Below, in pieces: positions 1-8,239 of a stretch of DNA of 64,000 nt; the stretch's first letter is position 1, and the number at the start of each line of letters is the position of its first letter. This DNA comes from Pseudomonas sp. CCI4.2. GTDB taxonomy: Bacteria; Pseudomonadota; Gammaproteobacteria; Pseudomonadales; Pseudomonadaceae. The translations under genes were made by a program, and so were the position numbers. The stretch covers positions 4,326,501 to 4,390,500 of the forward strand of contig NZ_CP133781.1 of assembly GCF_034350045.1 (NCBI RefSeq). The letters are read 5' to 3'. The notes below the pieces were generated by a model. It had not been told where the DNA came from and ran no database searches. It saw only the letters and a list, made by a program, of their open reading frames with translations.

Positions 1-899
1 GTCGCCACTTCGCCTTGATAAACCTTGATCCAATCACTCAAACCCGCGCGGTCAATATTATTGCGCGCAGGTTGGATCAGACGCGGATCGGCTTCGTAAC
101 CACGGATCCACAACGGTGGCTTGGCCAGGCCGATGTCGGCCCGTTCCTGCGCTTCGTCGTGTAGCTTTTTCCAAATGGCAGGAATGTGCCCAAGCCAGGC
201 CGAAAAGCCCCAACGCTCGCGCTTGAGGTTGGGCGCGATATCCGCCGCCATCATGGCGCCTTCTACCAGGAAGGTACCAACGCCGCACATGGGGTCAGTC
301 AACGCGCCGCCTTGAGCGGCGATACGCGGCCAGCCAGCTCGCACTAGAATTGCAGCGGCAAGGTTTTCTTTCAGCGGAGCAGCACCTTGCTGCAAACGAT
401 AACCGCGCTGGTGCAGGCTGTGCCCGGACAGATCAAGCGACAAAATAGCTTCCCCGCGATCAAGGCGCAGGTGAACGCGAAGATCAGGGTTGAGCTTGTC
501 CACCGAAGGACGCAGGCCTGACGGCGTGCGCAGTTTGTCGACAATCGCGTCCTTGACCTTCAACGCACCAAAGTGGGTGTTGTCGATGCCCGAACCGTTA
601 CCGCTGAACTCCACCGCGAGACTGCCTTCGGCGTCCAAGTGATCCTCCCACTCAACGTCCAGGACCCCGTGATACAGGTCCTCGGCGTCTTTCATGGGAA
701 AACGCTTGATAACCAGCAACACTCGGTTAGCCAAGCGCGACCAGAGGCATAGCCGGTAGGCGGTCTCCATGTCTGCGAGGCCGCGAATGGCTGAGGTATG
801 TTCGCGGGTTTCCTCAAGGCCAAGCCCGGTCGCTTCTTCAGCGAGTAGGCCCTCAAGGCCTTTGGGACAGGTGAGGAAGAGTTCAAAACGGTCCGACAT
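1..899 (-). CDS. rlmL: 23S rRNA guanine methyltransferase RlmL (RlmKL), N-terminal part
   Basis: The reverse-strand frame begins with ATG at 899 (MSDRFELFLTCPKGLEGLLA) and stays open to the left edge, so only about 299 N-terminal residues are present. The start of the protein matches the RlmL/RlmKL family. A THUMP-type RNA-binding segment occupies roughly residues 45-155. The methyltransferase core begins near residue 200 with the SAM-binding stretch DPMCGVGTFLVEGAMMAAD. The family methylates G2445 of 23S rRNA, and the long fused form also makes m7G2069. The C-terminal RlmK half lies outside the window. rmf is divergent on the other side of a 600-base gap. The family assignment is secure. Whether the downstream half is intact cannot be seen. 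Confidence 0.93.
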   Translation of the reverse strand, partial: MSDRFELFLTCPKGLEGLLAEEATGLGLEETREHTSAIRGLADMETAYRLCLWSRLANRVLLVIKRFPMKDAEDLYHGVLDVEWEDHLDAEGSLAVEFSGNGSGIDNTHFGALKVKDAIVDKLRTPSGLRPSVDKLNPDLRVHLRLDRGEAILSLDLSGHSLHQRGYRLQQGAAPLKENLAAAILVRAGWPRIAAQGGALTDPMCGVGTFLVEGAMMAADIAPNLKRERWGFSAWLGHIPAIWKKLHDEAQERADIGLAKPPLWIRGYEADPRLIQPARNNIDRAGLSDWIKVYQGEVA

Positions 900-1500
900 G
901 GATAATCCAACGCCCTAGGCGAGTAGCGGTGAGGCAACGCATTGCCCAACCAGATTTTAAACAGGCGCCTTTCTTGGAGAACGCCTGCGTGGCACACACA
1001 TTGTGCCGTTCCACCTTGAACGATCCCTTTGGGAGCGCATTCATTTGCAAGGCAGCGATGCTGTATATCAGATAAACCCCCTAGCCCGCTTCCCGAATAA
1101 ATTCGGACCGCAGACTCGGCGCGAGCACAAACGTTGCAACAATAAGTCACATTCCGTGACCCTTCGTCGATTAAAGGTTGACGTCAATCCGCCATCTTTT
1201 AACCCCGAAAACGACTTCCATTCTCAATCAAAGCCTCGGTTCAGCGGGGCTGTGGAAAAAACATTGCGCCAAACGCGTGGGTTGCTTATGGCTCTAACAC
1301 CCTTTTCGTTACGTTGTTATGACAAAACGATCATTCACAGCGTCCGGCGCATTGGTTAGAACTCAACTCAGGTTGTCGCCGCAATGGCAACGACACTAAG
1401 CCCGCGACGCCGGCAGCGGGTACTCACGGCAGAAGATTCTGCCCGACCTCGACATGAGGTCTCCAGGGACATAACAGTCAACAAACGAGGGCAATACCCT
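900..1500. other. Intergenic region between rlmL and rmf
   Basis: No convincing gene lies here; the short ORFs have no family features. The region should hold the divergent promoters of rlmL and rmf. Two structures stand out: a perfect inverted repeat GGCACA-N5-TGTGCC at 991-1007, and a REP-like palindrome CCGAAT-AA-ATTCGG at about 1095-1108. The second recurs in altered form near 19650. Confidence 0.5.
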
Positions 1501-1716
1501 ATGAGAAGACTTAAGCGTGATCCGTTGGAAAGAGCATTTTTACGCGGATATCAATTTGGTGTTCATGGCAAATCCCGTGAGCTTTGCCCTTTTACTCTAC
1601 CGTCAGTACGCCAAGCCTGGATCAATGGCTGGCGAGAAGGACGCGGCGACAACTGGGACGGTATGACCGGCACTGCGGGCATCCACAGACTCAACGAACT
1701 TCACGCGGTCGGCTAA
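1501..1716 (+). CDS. rmf: Ribosome modulation factor Rmf
   Basis: A 71-residue basic protein starting MRRLKRDPLERAFLRGYQFG, the typical Rmf N-terminus, with the family's conserved RQAWINGWREGR block. Rmf dimerises 70S ribosomes into inactive 100S particles in stationary phase. An ATG further upstream (1384) would add 39 residues not seen in the family. The start at 1501 is preceded by a CGAGG ribosome site ending about 10 bases before it, and gives the usual length. A strong terminator follows at 1803-1832. The gene stands alone between rlmL and pyrD, which is its usual Pseudomonas neighbourhood. Confidence 0.95.
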   Translation: MRRLKRDPLERAFLRGYQFGVHGKSRELCPFTLPSVRQAWINGWREGRGDNWDGMTGTAGIHRLNELHAVG

Positions 1717-1802
1717 CCAGGCATATTCCGACCAGGCTTTTTTAAAAAGTTGCACACCTGACTAAACATGCACGCCCTATCCGGGCGGCGGGCTAGCGCC
1801 CA

Positions 1803-1832
1803 GGGGTTCCTTCTCAAGGAGCCCCTTTTTTT
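1803..1832 (+). terminator. Rho-independent terminator downstream of rmf
   Basis: A 10-bp stem (1803-1812 with 1816-1825, one G-U pair), a 3-base loop CTC and a run of seven T. It lies 87 bases after the rmf stop and points in the rmf direction. Confidence 0.9.
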
Positions 1833-1860
1833 ATCCGGGTTTTGACGTCGCGACGCTGGA

Positions 1861-2886
1861 TCAGTGGCGACTCATTGCAGCAATAGCGTCAACCGACTGC
1901 CCGATCAGCGCTGGCCCTTTATAGATGAAGCCCGAATAAATCTGCACCAGACTTGCACCGGCCGCGATTTTTTCCGCCGCGTGCCTGCCTTCAGTGATTC
2001 CGCCCGCCGCAATGATTGGCAAGCGCCCCGCCAGTTCTCCCGCCAGCACCTTGACCGTATGGGTACTTTTTTCGCGAACCGGCGCGCCCGACAGACCACC
2101 GGCCTCGTCGGCGTGGGGCAAACCTTGGACACCCTCGCGGCTAAGAGTGGTGTTGGTGGCGATCACCGCGTCCATGCCCGAGTCAATCAACGCAGCGGCC
2201 ACCAACACGGTTTCTTCGTCGGTCATGTCCGGCGCGATCTTGATCGCCAACGGCACGCGACGGCCGTATTTCACAGTGAGGTCTTCTTGACGCATGCGCA
2301 GCGCTTCGAGCAGTTGCTTGAGCGAGTCCCCGAACTGCAAGCTGCGCAAACCGGGGGTATTAGGCGAGCTGACATTAACCGTCACATAACTCGCGTGCTC
2401 GTAGACCTTATCCAGGCAGATCAAGTAATCGTCCACGGCGCGCTCAACCGGTGTGTCGAAGTTCTTGCCGATGTTGATTCCAAGGATGCCGCTGTACCGA
2501 GCCGCCTTGACGCGAGTGATCAGGTGATCGACGCCCAGGTTGTTAAAGCCCATGCGGTTAATGATCGCCTCAGCTTGGGGCAACCGAAAAATCCGTGGTT
2601 TCGGATTACCCGGCTGTGGACGTGGGGTCACGGTACCGACTTCAACAAAGCCGAAACCCAACTGCGCAAAGCCGTCGATGGCCGCGCCATTTTTGTCCAG
2701 CCCCGCCGCCAACCCCACCGGATTCGGGAAGTTAAGGCCCATCACTGTGACCGGCAACTGCGCAGGCGCCTTGCTCAACAAGCCATTGAGCCCCAAACGC
2801 CCGCCCGCGCCGATGAGATCCAGCGACAGGTCATGGGAGGTTTCCGGGGAAAGTTTGAACAATAACTGGCGGGCCAGGTTATACAT
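1861..2886 (-). CDS. pyrD: Dihydroorotate dehydrogenase (quinone), class 2
   Basis: A 341-residue protein starting [20 protein letters not shown], as class 2 PyrD does. It oxidises dihydroorotate to orotate with FMN and passes electrons to membrane quinone in pyrimidine synthesis. The N-terminal amphipathic helix typical of the membrane-associated class is present. Core motifs include [39 protein letters not shown] (with the catalytic Ser of class 2) and IAAGGI near the end. An ORF extension to 2946 would add 20 residues, but the ATG at 2886 gives the family length. nasS is divergent from it. Confidence 0.96.
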   Translation of the reverse strand: MYNLARQLLFKLSPETSHDLSLDLIGAGGRLGLNGLLSKAPAQLPVTVMGLNFPNPVGLAAGLDKNGAAIDGFAQLGFGFVEVGTVTPRPQPGNPKPRIFRLPQAEAIINRMGFNNLGVDHLITRVKAARYSGILGINIGKNFDTPVERAVDDYLICLDKVYEHASYVTVNVSSPNTPGLRSLQFGDSLKQLLEALRMRQEDLTVKYGRRVPLAIKIAPDMTDEETVLVAAALIDSGMDAVIATNTTLSREGVQGLPHADEAGGLSGAPVREKSTHTVKVLAGELAGRLPIIAAGGITEGRHAAEKIAAGASLVQIYSGFIYKGPALIGQSVDAIAAMSRH

Positions 2887-2992
2887 GGGCGGGCGTGGCT
2901 CGTGAGCGGCTGAATTCAGGGACGCGATTATAGACGGACCCGGCATTGGAGGCGAGACATGCTGTAATCTTTGCAGACGCTCGCGCCGGGTG

Positions 2993-3008
2993 TGGCATAC
3001 GCATTGCT
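2993..3008 (+). promoter_or_regulatory. Sigma-54 (-24/-12) promoter of nasS-nasT
   Basis: TGGCATACGCATTGCT fits the sigma-54 consensus TGGCACG-N4-TTGCW. The GG (2994-2995) and GC (3006-3007) are separated by exactly 10 bases. Transcription would start near 3019, about 20 bases before the nasS ATG. The two other nitrate promoters in this window have the same form, which supports the call. Confidence 0.75.
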
Positions 3009-3038
3009 ATGGGACGCGTATGAATAAAGAGACGCGCT

Positions 3039-4250
3039 ATGAATAAATCACCCAACAACGCTCTGGATTGGGTCGCAGGCAGCGATGCACCGGAAAAGAA
3101 TGTTATCGATCTAGGCTTCATGGCCTTGACCGATTGTGCCCCGCTGGTGGTCGCCGCCACCCAAGGTTTCGGTCAGCCCTATGGGCTGACGATGAACCTT
3201 AAACGTCAATCATCGTGGTCCAATCTGCGTGACAAATTGGTCAACGGTGAACTGGACGCGGCCCACAGCCTGTATGGACTGATCTATGCCGTGCAGCTCG
3301 GAATCAGTGGCACCGGCCAAGTCGATATGGCGGTACTGATGGGCCTGAATCAAAACGGGCAAAGCATCAACCTGTCGAAAGCGTTGCAAGACGCCCACGT
3401 GGTCAGTCCTGACGCGCTGGACGACCGCGTGCACCAAAGCCGCTCAAAACTGACCTTCGCCCAAACCTTCCCCACCGGCAACCACGCGATGTGGCTGTAT
3501 TACTGGCTGGCGAGTCAGGGCATCCATCCGTTGAACGACGTCGACAGCGTGGTCGTTCCTCCGTCGCAAATGGTCGCGCATTTGCAAGCCGGGCGTATTG
3601 ACGGCTTTTGCGTCGGTGAGCCGTGGGGCGCCAGCGCGGTTAATCAGGGTGTCGGATTTACCTTGGCGACCACTCAGGCCATCTGGCCGGATCACCCGGA
3701 AAAAGTCCTCGGTTGCACCCGGGAGTTCGTCCAACAAAATCCGAATACCGCCCGCGCGTTGGTGATGGCGGTGCTCGAAGCCAGTAAGTTCATTGAGCAA
3801 AACGACGAAAATCGCCGCAGTACCGCGCAATTGCTCAGCGGCAGTGACTACCTCGATACGCCGGTGGAATGTATCGAACCACGCTTGATGGGCAACTATG
3901 GCGACGGCCTCGGTCACCATTGGCACGATCAACACGCCGTGCGCTTTCACGGGGCGGGCGAAGTGAACATGCCTTACTTGTCGGACGGCATGTGGTTCAT
4001 GACGCAATTGCGCCGCTGGGGTCTTCTGCGTGACGACCCGGATTACCTGGCCATCGCCGCTCAGGTGCATCAATTGGAACTCTATGGCCAGGCCGCCAAA
4101 GCGGTGGGCGTTACCGTGCCTGCGTCAGCCATGCGCAGCAGCCAACTGATCGATGGCAAAATCTGGGATGGTAGCGACCCGCAGGCCTATGCACACAGTT
4201 TTAAACTGCATGCTCTGGTCGATACTGCCCTCACCCGCGTTCCTCGTTGA
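3039..4250 (+). CDS. nasS: Nitrate sensor NasS (NrtA/CmpA family binding protein)
   Basis: A 403-residue member of the NrtA/CmpA nitrate-binding family, but without a signal peptide: the N-terminus MNKSPNNALDWVAGSDAPEK is hydrophilic. It should therefore be cytoplasmic, which is the hallmark of NasS rather than a transporter subunit. Family features include LGFMALTDCAPLVVAA near residue 26, FPTGNHAMWLYYWLAS near 146 and GRIDGFCVGEPWGASA near 187. In the known system NasS holds NasT inactive until nitrate or nitrite binds, so it is the nitrate sensor for antitermination. nasT follows after 14 bases. An upstream out-of-frame ATG at 3020 begins a short overlapping ORF. Confidence 0.92.
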   Translation: MNKSPNNALDWVAGSDAPEKNVIDLGFMALTDCAPLVVAATQGFGQPYGLTMNLKRQSSWSNLRDKLVNGELDAAHSLYGLIYAVQLGISGTGQVDMAVLMGLNQNGQSINLSKALQDAHVVSPDALDDRVHQSRSKLTFAQTFPTGNHAMWLYYWLASQGIHPLNDVDSVVVPPSQMVAHLQAGRIDGFCVGEPWGASAVNQGVGFTLATTQAIWPDHPEKVLGCTREFVQQNPNTARALVMAVLEASKFIEQNDENRRSTAQLLSGSDYLDTPVECIEPRLMGNYGDGLGHHWHDQHAVRFHGAGEVNMPYLSDGMWFMTQLRRWGLLRDDPDYLAIAAQVHQLELYGQAAKAVGVTVPASAMRSSQLIDGKIWDGSDPQAYAHSFKLHALVDTALTRVPR

Positions 4251-4264
4251 AGGAACCTGCGAAT

Positions 4265-4840
4265 ATGCTGCGTATCCTGCTGATAAACGACACATTCAAG
4301 AAGGTCGGTCGCCTCAAGGCCGCTCTCGTAGAAGCCGGTTTTGATGTCATTGATGAGTCCGGGCTGATTATCGACCTGCCGGCACGGGTCGAAGCGGTTC
4401 GCCCTGACGTGATTCTGATCGACACCGAATCCCCCGGCCGCGACGTAATGGAACAAGTGGTGCTGGTCAGCCGCGATCAGCCCAGGCCCATCGTGATGTT
4501 CACCGACGAGCACGACCCGTTGGTCATGCGCCAAGCGATCAAGTCTGGGGTCAGCGCCTACATTGTCGAAGGCATTCACGCTCAGCGCCTGCAACCGATT
4601 CTGGACGTGGCCATGGCCCGTTTTGAGAGCGACCAGGAACTTCGTGCCCAATTACAGGCACGCGATCAGCAACTGGCCGAGCGTAAACGCATCGAATTGG
4701 CCAAAGGCCTGCTGATGAAAATGAAAAATTGCAAAGAAGAAGAGGCCTACACCCTGATGCGCCGCCAAGCCATGAGCCGCCAGCAAAAGCTGATTCAAGT
4801 AGCCGAGCAGATCATCGCCATGAGTGAGTTGTTGGGGTAG
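4265..4840 (+). CDS. nasT: ANTAR-domain antiterminator NasT
   Basis: A 191-residue protein. Residues 1-125 form a receiver-like domain starting MLRILLINDTFKKVGRLKAA, with a candidate acceptor Asp in VILIDTESPG. The C-terminal ANTAR domain contains ERKRIELAKGLLMKMKNC and MSRQQKLIQVAEQII. NasT binds paired RNA hairpins in nitrate leaders and prevents termination; NasS controls its release. The ATG at 4265 is chosen over an in-frame upstream codon because it begins the receiver beta-strand directly. Its likely targets lie in this window: the leaders at 5075-5157 and 13128-13217. A REP pair follows the gene. Confidence 0.94.
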   Translation: MLRILLINDTFKKVGRLKAALVEAGFDVIDESGLIIDLPARVEAVRPDVILIDTESPGRDVMEQVVLVSRDQPRPIVMFTDEHDPLVMRQAIKSGVSAYIVEGIHAQRLQPILDVAMARFESDQELRAQLQARDQQLAERKRIELAKGLLMKMKNCKEEEAYTLMRRQAMSRQQKLIQVAEQIIAMSELLG

Positions 4841-4880
4841 GCGTAAGTTCTATTTAACCTTTTGAAATCCCTACATTTTC

Positions 4881-5015
4881 TGTAGGAGCGGGCTTGCTCG
4901 CGATGGAGCGCGAAGCGGTCCGAAAAAATGCGAAACCCAGTGTTTATCGTTAAAAATGTACTGCATGATTTACGGCCGCTGCGCAGTCGATCGCGAGCAA
5001 GCTCGCTCCTACAGG
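4881..5015. repeat. Inverted REP pair after nasT
   Basis: A left element with TGTAGGAGCGGGCTTGCTCG at 4881 and a right element ending in GCTCGCTCCTACAGG near 5015 are inverted copies about 85 bases apart. This is the usual paired arrangement of Pseudomonas REP sequences. It separates nasST from the transporter promoter. Confidence 0.85.
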
Positions 5016-5044
5016 GTTGCAAAGTGAGTCAAGCTTGAAGCTTA

Positions 5045-5060
5045 TGGCTCGCAACTTGCT
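5045..5060 (+). promoter_or_regulatory. Sigma-54 promoter of the nitrate transporter operon
   Basis: TGGCTCGCAACTTGCT matches the -24/-12 consensus, with GG (5046-5047) and GC (5058-5059) exactly 10 bases apart. The predicted start near 5071 places the first ANTAR hairpin (5075) at the very 5' end of the transcript. Confidence 0.8.
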
Positions 5061-5074
5061 ACTACTCTTGCACC

Positions 5075-5157
5075 GGTAGCCAAAGGCGGTTACCCCTTTC
5101 ACGACAAAGACGTCGCATACTCTTCTCGCTCAGGCGAATCGGGTTGCGGCGTTTTTT
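5075..5157 (+). promoter_or_regulatory. NasT-responsive leader (two ANTAR hairpins plus terminator) of the transporter operon
   Basis: Hairpin 1 has a 7-bp stem (5075-5081 with 5088-5094, one wobble) and the six-base loop AAAGGC. Hairpin 2 has a 4-bp stem CGAC/GTCG (5102-5105 with 5112-5115) and the loop AAAGAC. Both loops carry A at position 1 and G at position 4, the ANTAR recognition signature. A terminator follows: ACGTCGCA (5110-5117) pairs with TGCGGCGT (5145-5152), then six T. Its 5' arm overlaps hairpin 2, so the two structures exclude each other. This is the expected switch for antitermination by NasT. Confidence 0.8.
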
Positions 5158-5206
5158 GCGTTTTGGCCCACCGGCCACGATTCTTTAAATGCGGATGAGG
5201 TGTTCT

Positions 5207-6418
5207 ATGAATGCAAGCTTCTGGAAAGCCGGTCACCGACCGACGCTGTTCGCAGCCTTTCTGTATTTCGACCTGAGCTTCATGGTCTGGTACCTGCTCG
5301 GCCCAATGTCGGTGCAAATCTCCGCTGACCTGCACTTGACCACTCAACAACGCGGCTTAATGGTTGCAACGCCGATTCTGGCCGGCGCTTTTCTGCGTGT
5401 ATTGATGGGCCTGCTGGCTGACAAACTGTCGCCAAAGACCGCCGGGATTGTGGGTCAAGTGATCGTGATCGGCGCCTTGCTAACGGCTTGGCAGCTTGGC
5501 ATCCACAGCTATGAGCAAGCGCTGTTGCTCGGCGTATTCCTCGGCATGGCCGGCGCTTCGTTCTCCGTCGCCCTGCCGCTGGCCTCGCAATGGTATCCGC
5601 CAGAGCATCAAGGCAAGGCAATGGGCATCGCCGGTGCGGGCAACTCCGGCACCGTGTTCGCCGCATTGATCGCTCCGGCATTGGCCATGGCGTTCGGCTG
5701 GACCAACGTGTTTGGATTCGCATTGATACCACTGGTACTGGTGCTGATCGCCTTCAGCTTGATGGCGCGCAACTCACCGCAGCGGGCAAAACCCAAATCC
5801 ATGGCCGACTACTCAAAAGCTTTGGGTGACCGTGACACCTGGTGGTTTATGTTCTTCTACGCCGTGACCTTCGGCGGCTTCATTGGCTTGGCCAGCGCCC
5901 TGCCCGGCTACTTTAACGACCAATACCACCTGAGCCCTGTAACGGCGGGTTATTACACAGCAGCCTGTGTGTTCGGTGGCAGCATGATGCGTCCACTCGG
6001 TGGTGCTCTGGCGGATCGCTTTGGCGGGATTCGGACCTTATCGGGCATGTACGGCGTGGCTGCAATCTGCATCGCCGCTGTCGGTTTCAACCTGCCGAGT
6101 TCCTGGGCAGCACTGGCACTGTTCGTGTCCGCCATGCTCGGCCTCGGTGCTGGTAACGGTGCAGTGTTCCAACTGGTTCCTCAGCGTTTTCGTCAAGAGA
6201 TCGGTGTCATGACTGGCCTGATCGGCATGGCCGGCGGCGTCGGTGGTTTTCTACTGGCAGCCGGCCTGGGTGCAATCAAACAGAATACCGGCGGCTACCA
6301 AATGGGCTTGTGGTTGTTTGCCAGCTTGGGTGTCTTGGCCTGGTTCGGTCTGCATAACGTCAAACGCCGCTGGAGAACCACTTGGGGTTCGGCCGCTGTG
6401 ACCGCTGCTCGGGTATAA
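5207..6418 (+). CDS. Nitrate/nitrite MFS transporter (NarK/NasA family)
   Basis: A 403-residue membrane protein of the major facilitator superfamily with about 12 hydrophobic segments. It has the nitrate-porter signatures GMAGASFSVALPLASQWYPP near residue 112 and GNGAVFQLVP near residue 315. It imports nitrate across the inner membrane for assimilation. The ATG at 5207 follows a GAGG ribosome site and avoids a six-residue extension of the open frame. The kinase/phosphatase gene begins 8 bases after the stop, so the two form an operon. Expression should need both sigma-54 and NasT because of the leader at 5075-5157. Confidence 0.93.
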   Translation: MNASFWKAGHRPTLFAAFLYFDLSFMVWYLLGPMSVQISADLHLTTQQRGLMVATPILAGAFLRVLMGLLADKLSPKTAGIVGQVIVIGALLTAWQLGIHSYEQALLLGVFLGMAGASFSVALPLASQWYPPEHQGKAMGIAGAGNSGTVFAALIAPALAMAFGWTNVFGFALIPLVLVLIAFSLMARNSPQRAKPKSMADYSKALGDRDTWWFMFFYAVTFGGFIGLASALPGYFNDQYHLSPVTAGYYTAACVFGGSMMRPLGGALADRFGGIRTLSGMYGVAAICIAAVGFNLPSSWAALALFVSAMLGLGAGNGAVFQLVPQRFRQEIGVMTGLIGMAGGVGGFLLAAGLGAIKQNTGGYQMGLWLFASLGVLAWFGLHNVKRRWRTTWGSAAVTAARV

Positions 6419-6426
6419 ACCGCTCA

Positions 6427-8085
6427 ATGAGCCTGCAACTGAGTTTTGCCCATTTCAGCGCCAACGGGCCGCGTGCCGAGAATCAAGACGCGAGTCGGCA
6501 GGTGACACCGATGCCGGCGCTGGCCGCGAGCAAGGGTTACTTGTTCGCGCTGGCCGATGGTGTCAGTCAATGCGTCGACGGTGGATTAGCGGCGCGCTCA
6601 ACCTTGCAGGCATTGGCGCTGGATTACTACGCAACACCGGAAACCTGGGGTGTTGCGCAGTCGCTGGACCGCTTGCTGCTGGCGCAAAATCGCTGGCTGC
6701 AGGCCAACGGCTTGCTCACCACCTTAAGCGCCCTTGTACTGCGCGGACGCCGCTTCACCCTCGCCCACGTCGGCGATTGCCGAGCCTACCGCTGGCACGC
6801 CGGCGAGCTGCAACGGGTCAGCGAAGACCACGTTTGGGAACAACCAGAGATGCGGCACGTGCTCAAGCGTGCTCTGGGGCTCGATCAGCATTTGGTCATG
6901 GACTACCTCGACGGCGAATTGCACGAGGGCGAACGCTGGTTGCTACTGAGCGACGGCGTGTGGGCGACCTTGGGTGATGCGACCATCACCTCGATTCTTC
7001 GCGAACAAGATGACCTCCAAAGCGCGGTCAATACCTTGGTCGCCGCCGCGCACCTGGCGGGCAGTCAGGACAACGCCAGCGCGCTGCTGATTCAGGTCGA
7101 TGGAGTGGGCGAAGACAACCTCGGCGACACCCTGGTCCAGTTGCAACAATGGCCGCTGCCCCCTGCGCTCAAAACGGGCCAAGCGTTCGAAGGTTGGCAG
7201 GTGGAAACGCTGCTCGCGCAATCGCGCCAGTCGTTGCTGTATCGGGTGCGTGATCGTCAGCAGCAACCCTGGCTACTGAAAACCTTGCCCGCCAGCCGTC
7301 ACGCCGAGGCCAATGCCGGGCAAAGCCTGTTGCTGGAAGAATGGTTTTTACGTCGGGTCGCGGGGCGGTATTTTCCGGAAATTCATCCCGCCAGCGAACG
7401 TCAGCACCTGTATTACCTGATGCGTGAATATTCTGGCCAGACCTTGGCCGAGCTGTTCAGTGCAAGTGGCCCGCTGCCGCTGGCTCAGTGGCAAGACGTT
7501 GCGACCCACCTGTTACGTGCCGTGGGCTTGCTGCATCGGCGCAACATCTTTCACCGCGACATCAAGCCGGAGAACCTGCTGCTTGATGACAATGGCGACC
7601 TGCGGGTGCTGGATTTTGGCCTGGCTTTTTGTCCGGGGTTGTCGGCGGACACTGCCAACGACCTGCCGGGCACGCCGAGCTTTATTGCGCCCGAGGCGTT
7701 TACCGGCACCCCTCCCAGCGCGCAACAGGATTTGTACAGCGTCGGCGTGACCTTGTACTTCTTGCTCACCGGGCATTACCCCTACGGCGAAATCGAAGCG
7801 TTCCAACACCCGCGCTTCGGCAACGCCGTGCCGGCCAGCCGCTACCGCCCGGACGTGCCCGACTGGCTGGAACACTGCCTGAGCAAAGCGCTGCAACCTG
7901 ACCCCGCCCAGCGCTATGAAACCGCCGAGGAATGGTTAATAAACCTGGAGAAGGCCGAGCTAAACCCAGCCAACACCCGACCCCGCCCGCTGCTGGAGCG
8001 AGAACCGCTCAAGGTCTGGCGGACCGTGGCGTTGGTGTCTTTGTTGGTGAATTTGGTGGTGATTGTGATGATGTTGCATAGGTGA
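6427..8085 (+). CDS. PP2C-type phosphatase / Ser-Thr protein kinase fusion with C-terminal membrane anchor
   Basis: A 552-residue two-domain protein. Residues 1 to about 235 are a PP2C phosphatase with the metal-site motifs ENQDA (18-22), FALADGVSQCVDGG and HVGDCRAYR. Residues about 255-520 are a Hanks-type kinase with HRDIKPENLLLDDNGD (HRD at 376), DFG at 396 and an APE-like segment (IAPEAF). The glycine loop is not canonical. A single hydrophobic segment near 530-548 should anchor it in the inner membrane with the catalytic parts in the cytoplasm. It lies 8 bases behind the transporter, suggesting a role in nitrate uptake or assimilation. Its substrate is unknown. The gene recurs at this place in Pseudomonas nitrate loci. 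Confidence 0.88.
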   Translation: MSLQLSFAHFSANGPRAENQDASRQVTPMPALAASKGYLFALADGVSQCVDGGLAARSTLQALALDYYATPETWGVAQSLDRLLLAQNRWLQANGLLTTLSALVLRGRRFTLAHVGDCRAYRWHAGELQRVSEDHVWEQPEMRHVLKRALGLDQHLVMDYLDGELHEGERWLLLSDGVWATLGDATITSILREQDDLQSAVNTLVAAAHLAGSQDNASALLIQVDGVGEDNLGDTLVQLQQWPLPPALKTGQAFEGWQVETLLAQSRQSLLYRVRDRQQQPWLLKTLPASRHAEANAGQSLLLEEWFLRRVAGRYFPEIHPASERQHLYYLMREYSGQTLAELFSASGPLPLAQWQDVATHLLRAVGLLHRRNIFHRDIKPENLLLDDNGDLRVLDFGLAFCPGLSADTANDLPGTPSFIAPEAFTGTPPSAQQDLYSVGVTLYFLLTGHYPYGEIEAFQHPRFGNAVPASRYRPDVPDWLEHCLSKALQPDPAQRYETAEEWLINLEKAELNPANTRPRPLLEREPLKVWRTVALVSLLVNLVVIVMMLHR

Positions 8086-8239
8086 TCCCCTGAGGGATTA
8101 ACTTGCGCAATAAGTTGCGCAACGCAGTAACGAAAGTTGCGCAACAGGGTTCGAGCAAACAAGTGACATCACTCTTTTTTATTTTTCATCGTGCGATTTT
8201 CAGAAACGTCCTACAGCCTGCCGGGGAAACTTTCCAATA
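8086..8239. promoter_or_regulatory. Region upstream of hcp with three TTGCGCAA palindromes
   Basis: After the kinase stop there is a small hairpin (ATCCC-CTGA-GGGAT at 8084-8097) without a T run. Three identical 8-bp palindromes TTGCGCAA follow at 8103, 8115 and 8137, two of them extended to GTTGCGCAAC. Their spacing of 12 and 22 bases and exact identity suggest a multi-site operator. I do not know the protein that would bind. A promoter for hcp should lie between here and 8240. Confidence 0.45.

Noticed and set aside
991-1007. Sigma-54 promoter reading of TGGCACACACATTGTG
   Set aside because: The -12 element would be TTGT instead of TTGC, without the invariant GC; the sequence is better explained as an inverted repeat.
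1003-1359. 118-residue ORF in the rlmL-rmf gap
   Set aside because: No ribosome site or family feature, and it runs through a REP-like palindrome.
1864-2865. 333-residue open frame opposite pyrD
   Set aside because: Shadow of pyrD; pyrD has all family motifs on the other strand.
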